A DNA stretch of 64,000 nt from Iocasia fonsfrigidae (GTDB lineage Bacteria; Bacillota; Halanaerobiia; Halanaerobiales; DTU029): contig NZ_CP046640.1 in the NCBI RefSeq assembly GCF_017751145.1, forward strand, positions 2,832,137 through 2,896,136. The letters are read 5' to 3'. The notes beneath the pieces were generated by a model. That model was not told where the DNA came from and made no database searches. It saw only the letters and a list, made by a program, of their open reading frames with translations. The translations under genes and the position numbers were made by a program. Shown piece by piece: positions 62,643 to 64,000 of the stretch (position 1 is its first letter; each line of letters begins with the position of its first letter).

Positions 62643-63755
62643 CTAACCAAGTAATGATAACAATGTCCCTGCCGCTATGGCAGAACCAAGAACCCCGGCT
62701 ACATTTGGACCCATAGCATGCATAAGCAAGAAATTGCTCGGGTTTTCTTCCTTACCAACCTTTTGGGCAACCCGTGCAGCCATCGGTACTGCAGAAACAC
62801 CTGCTGCTCCAATAAGTGGATTCACCTTACCACCACTTAGTTTGTGCATTAATTTACCAAACAATGTCCCAGTAGCTGTTCCAATGGAAAAAGCAATTAA
62901 ACCAAGGACAATAATCTTAATAGTACTCAAGCTTAAAAAGCTTTCCGCATTAGCTGTTGCACCAACTGTTAGCCCCAAAAAGATAGTAACAATATTGGTT
63001 AATTCATTCTGGGCAGTTTTAGTTAACCTATCAACAACACCAGATTCTCTCATTAAATTACCAAACATAAGCGCACCAATTAATGCTGCTGCTGAAGGCA
63101 GCAAAAGTATTGTTAAAACCGTTACAATTATAGGAAAAATAATCTTTTCAAGCTTACTTACAGGTCTTAACTGTTCCATTTTAACCTGTCTCTCTTTTTT
63201 AGTAGTTAAGGCCCTCATAATAGGCGGTTGAATAATCGGAACTAAAGCCATATATGAATAAGCAGCTATAGCAATTGGGCCTAATAAATGCGGCGCTAAT
63301 TTGGTAGCCAGAAAGATAGCTGTAGGACCATCAGCACCACCAATAATCCCAATCGAGCCAGCCTCCTGTAAAGTGAATCCCAGTAAGATAGCCCCAATAA
63401 AGGTGACATAAATACCAAATTGGGCTGCCGCACCCAATAAAACACTCTTAGGATTAGCAATTAAAGGACCAAAATCGGTCATAGCCCCAACCCCCATAAA
63501 AATTAATGGTGGATATATTCCCAGTTTAACCCCCTGATATAACCAGTAAAGCAAACCACCGGGTTCCATCAAATCAGCTAATGGGAGATTGGCAAGCAGT
63601 ACCCCAAAACCTATCGGTAAGAGGAGTAGTGGTTCATATTTCTTTTTAATTGCCAGATAGAATAAAACACAGGCAATTATTATCATCACAAACTCTTTAA
63701 ATGTAAGGTTTGCAAAGCCAGTTTCAGCACCAAATTTGAGAAGACTTTCTATCAC
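62643..63755 (-). CDS. oadB: Sodium-pumping decarboxylase beta subunit (OadB/GcdB/MmdB)
   Basis: A 370-residue integral membrane protein. [33 protein letters not shown] and the late [20 protein letters not shown] are the classic beta-subunit motifs holding the Na+ site residues. It couples decarboxylation of a biotin-bound carboxyl group to Na+ export. GTG start with GGGGGG upstream. The operon order beta, alpha-type, with the biotin carrier upstream, is like decarboxylase operons. Confidence 0.93.
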   Translation of the reverse strand: MIESLLKFGAETGFANLTFKEFVMIIIACVLFYLAIKKKYEPLLLLPIGFGVLLANLPLADLMEPGGLLYWLYQGVKLGIYPPLIFMGVGAMTDFGPLIANPKSVLLGAAAQFGIYVTFIGAILLGFTLQEAGSIGIIGGADGPTAIFLATKLAPHLLGPIAIAAYSYMALVPIIQPPIMRALTTKKERQVKMEQLRPVSKLEKIIFPIIVTVLTILLLPSAAALIGALMFGNLMRESGVVDRLTKTAQNELTNIVTIFLGLTVGATANAESFLSLSTIKIIVLGLIAFSIGTATGTLFGKLMHKLSGGKVNPLIGAAGVSAVPMAARVAQKVGKEENPSNFLLMHAMGPNVAGVLGSAIAAGTLLSLLG

Positions 63756-63782
63756 GACTTTTCCCCCCTCTTCATCACTGTT

Positions 63783-64000
63783 TTATCCAATTACTGCTAG
63801 TACATCTCCTGTATCAACAGAGTCTCCATCAGAAACATAAATAGCCTTAACTGTGCCGCTGGCTGTTGCAGCAATCTCATTTTCCATCTTCATTGCCTCT
63901 AATATAAAGATTGTATCACCTTCACTTACTGTATCACCTTCAGCAACCTGTAGACTTATTGTACCTGGTAGTGGGGCTAATATTTCTTCTCCCTCTACAT
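63783..64000 (-). CDS. Biotin carboxyl carrier domain, 5' end cut off
   Basis: The last 71 residues of a biotinyl domain: ILAPLPGTI, the biotin Lys in EAMKMENEI and VSDGDSVDTGDVLAVIG. The stop is 28 nt before the oadB start. The N-terminus lies past the right edge. It probably carries the CO2 between the alpha-type and beta subunits. Confidence 0.92.
   Translation of the reverse strand, partial: VEGEEILAPLPGTISLQVAEGDTVSEGDTIFILEAMKMENEIAATASGTVKAIYVSDGDSVDTGDVLAVIG

Noticed and set aside
1-64000. CRISPR array
   Set aside because: No run of regularly spaced identical repeats with unique spacers was seen; the repeats present are long, dispersed and palindromic.

Overview
The window is AT-rich DNA from a Bacillota-type anaerobe. 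Strong AGGAGG-type ribosome sites precede most genes. Relatives of spore-associated families are present (CotF-like, DUF1540, DUF3231), as are an S-layer-homology protein, a CadC/CadA metal-efflux pair, and PEP carboxykinase next to a biotin-dependent, sodium-pumping carboxylate decarboxylase set. Halanaerobiales or a near relative is my best guess, by inference only; no rRNA or other decisive marker is present.

Layout. 1-6.2 kb: a truncated metallo-beta-lactamase/lamin-tail protein, a small XRE regulator, a Cys-rich copper-storage-like protein, a CotF-like protein, a BON-domain protein with an apparently non-canonical start, and cadC plus cadA with a clear CadC/SmtB-type operator. 6.2-14.7 kb: a sulfur cluster on the minus strand, made of a sulfonate/taurine-type ABC transporter, a CoA-disulfide-reductase/rhodanese fusion, a YeeE/YedE sulfur transporter and two exported double-rhodanese proteins. 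15.2-23.4 kb: a GT-C membrane glycosyltransferase facing a long minus-strand operon (LysR regulator, sugar aminotransferase, GT2 glycosyltransferase, ATP-grasp ligase, second ABC transporter), an Arn-like envelope-modification set in outline.

24.4-36.4 kb is a genomic island attached to the 3' end of an intact tRNA-Thr(CGT). It is bounded on the far side by a tRNA-Thr 3'-half remnant and carries repeated att-like sequences. No integrase is visible. It holds broken genes (an AAA-ATPase-like/DUF1703 protein, a TPR-like gene with a 10-bp tandem-duplication frameshift, hsdM and hsdS stubs) and apparently intact conflict genes: an OLD-like ATPase followed in the same reading frame by a TOPRIM-like protein, a TOTE-type primase-helicase-PLD protein, an XRE-ImmA protein and a Fic protein. 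From 36.5 kb: an NHEJ cluster (separate LigD ligase and polymerase genes, convergent Ku) flanked by DUF1540 genes, then an opp oligopeptide transporter, tRNA-Leu, an SLH protein, tRNA-Gly, an orphan trpB with an attenuator-like leader, glnA, two regulators, an FMN-dependent glutamate-synthase-like enzyme, a Gfo/Idh oxidoreductase, twin bacteriohemerythrins, pckA and the decarboxylase genes that run off the right edge.

The most unusual non-coding signal is a set of intergenic structured repeats (about 7.1, 11.2, 14.9, 15.1, 57.0 and 58.3 kb). They have long terminal inverted repeats whose sequences differ between copies, and inner hairpins with compensatory base changes. Together with the in-frame ATPase/TOPRIM pair they are the best candidates for undescribed biology here.
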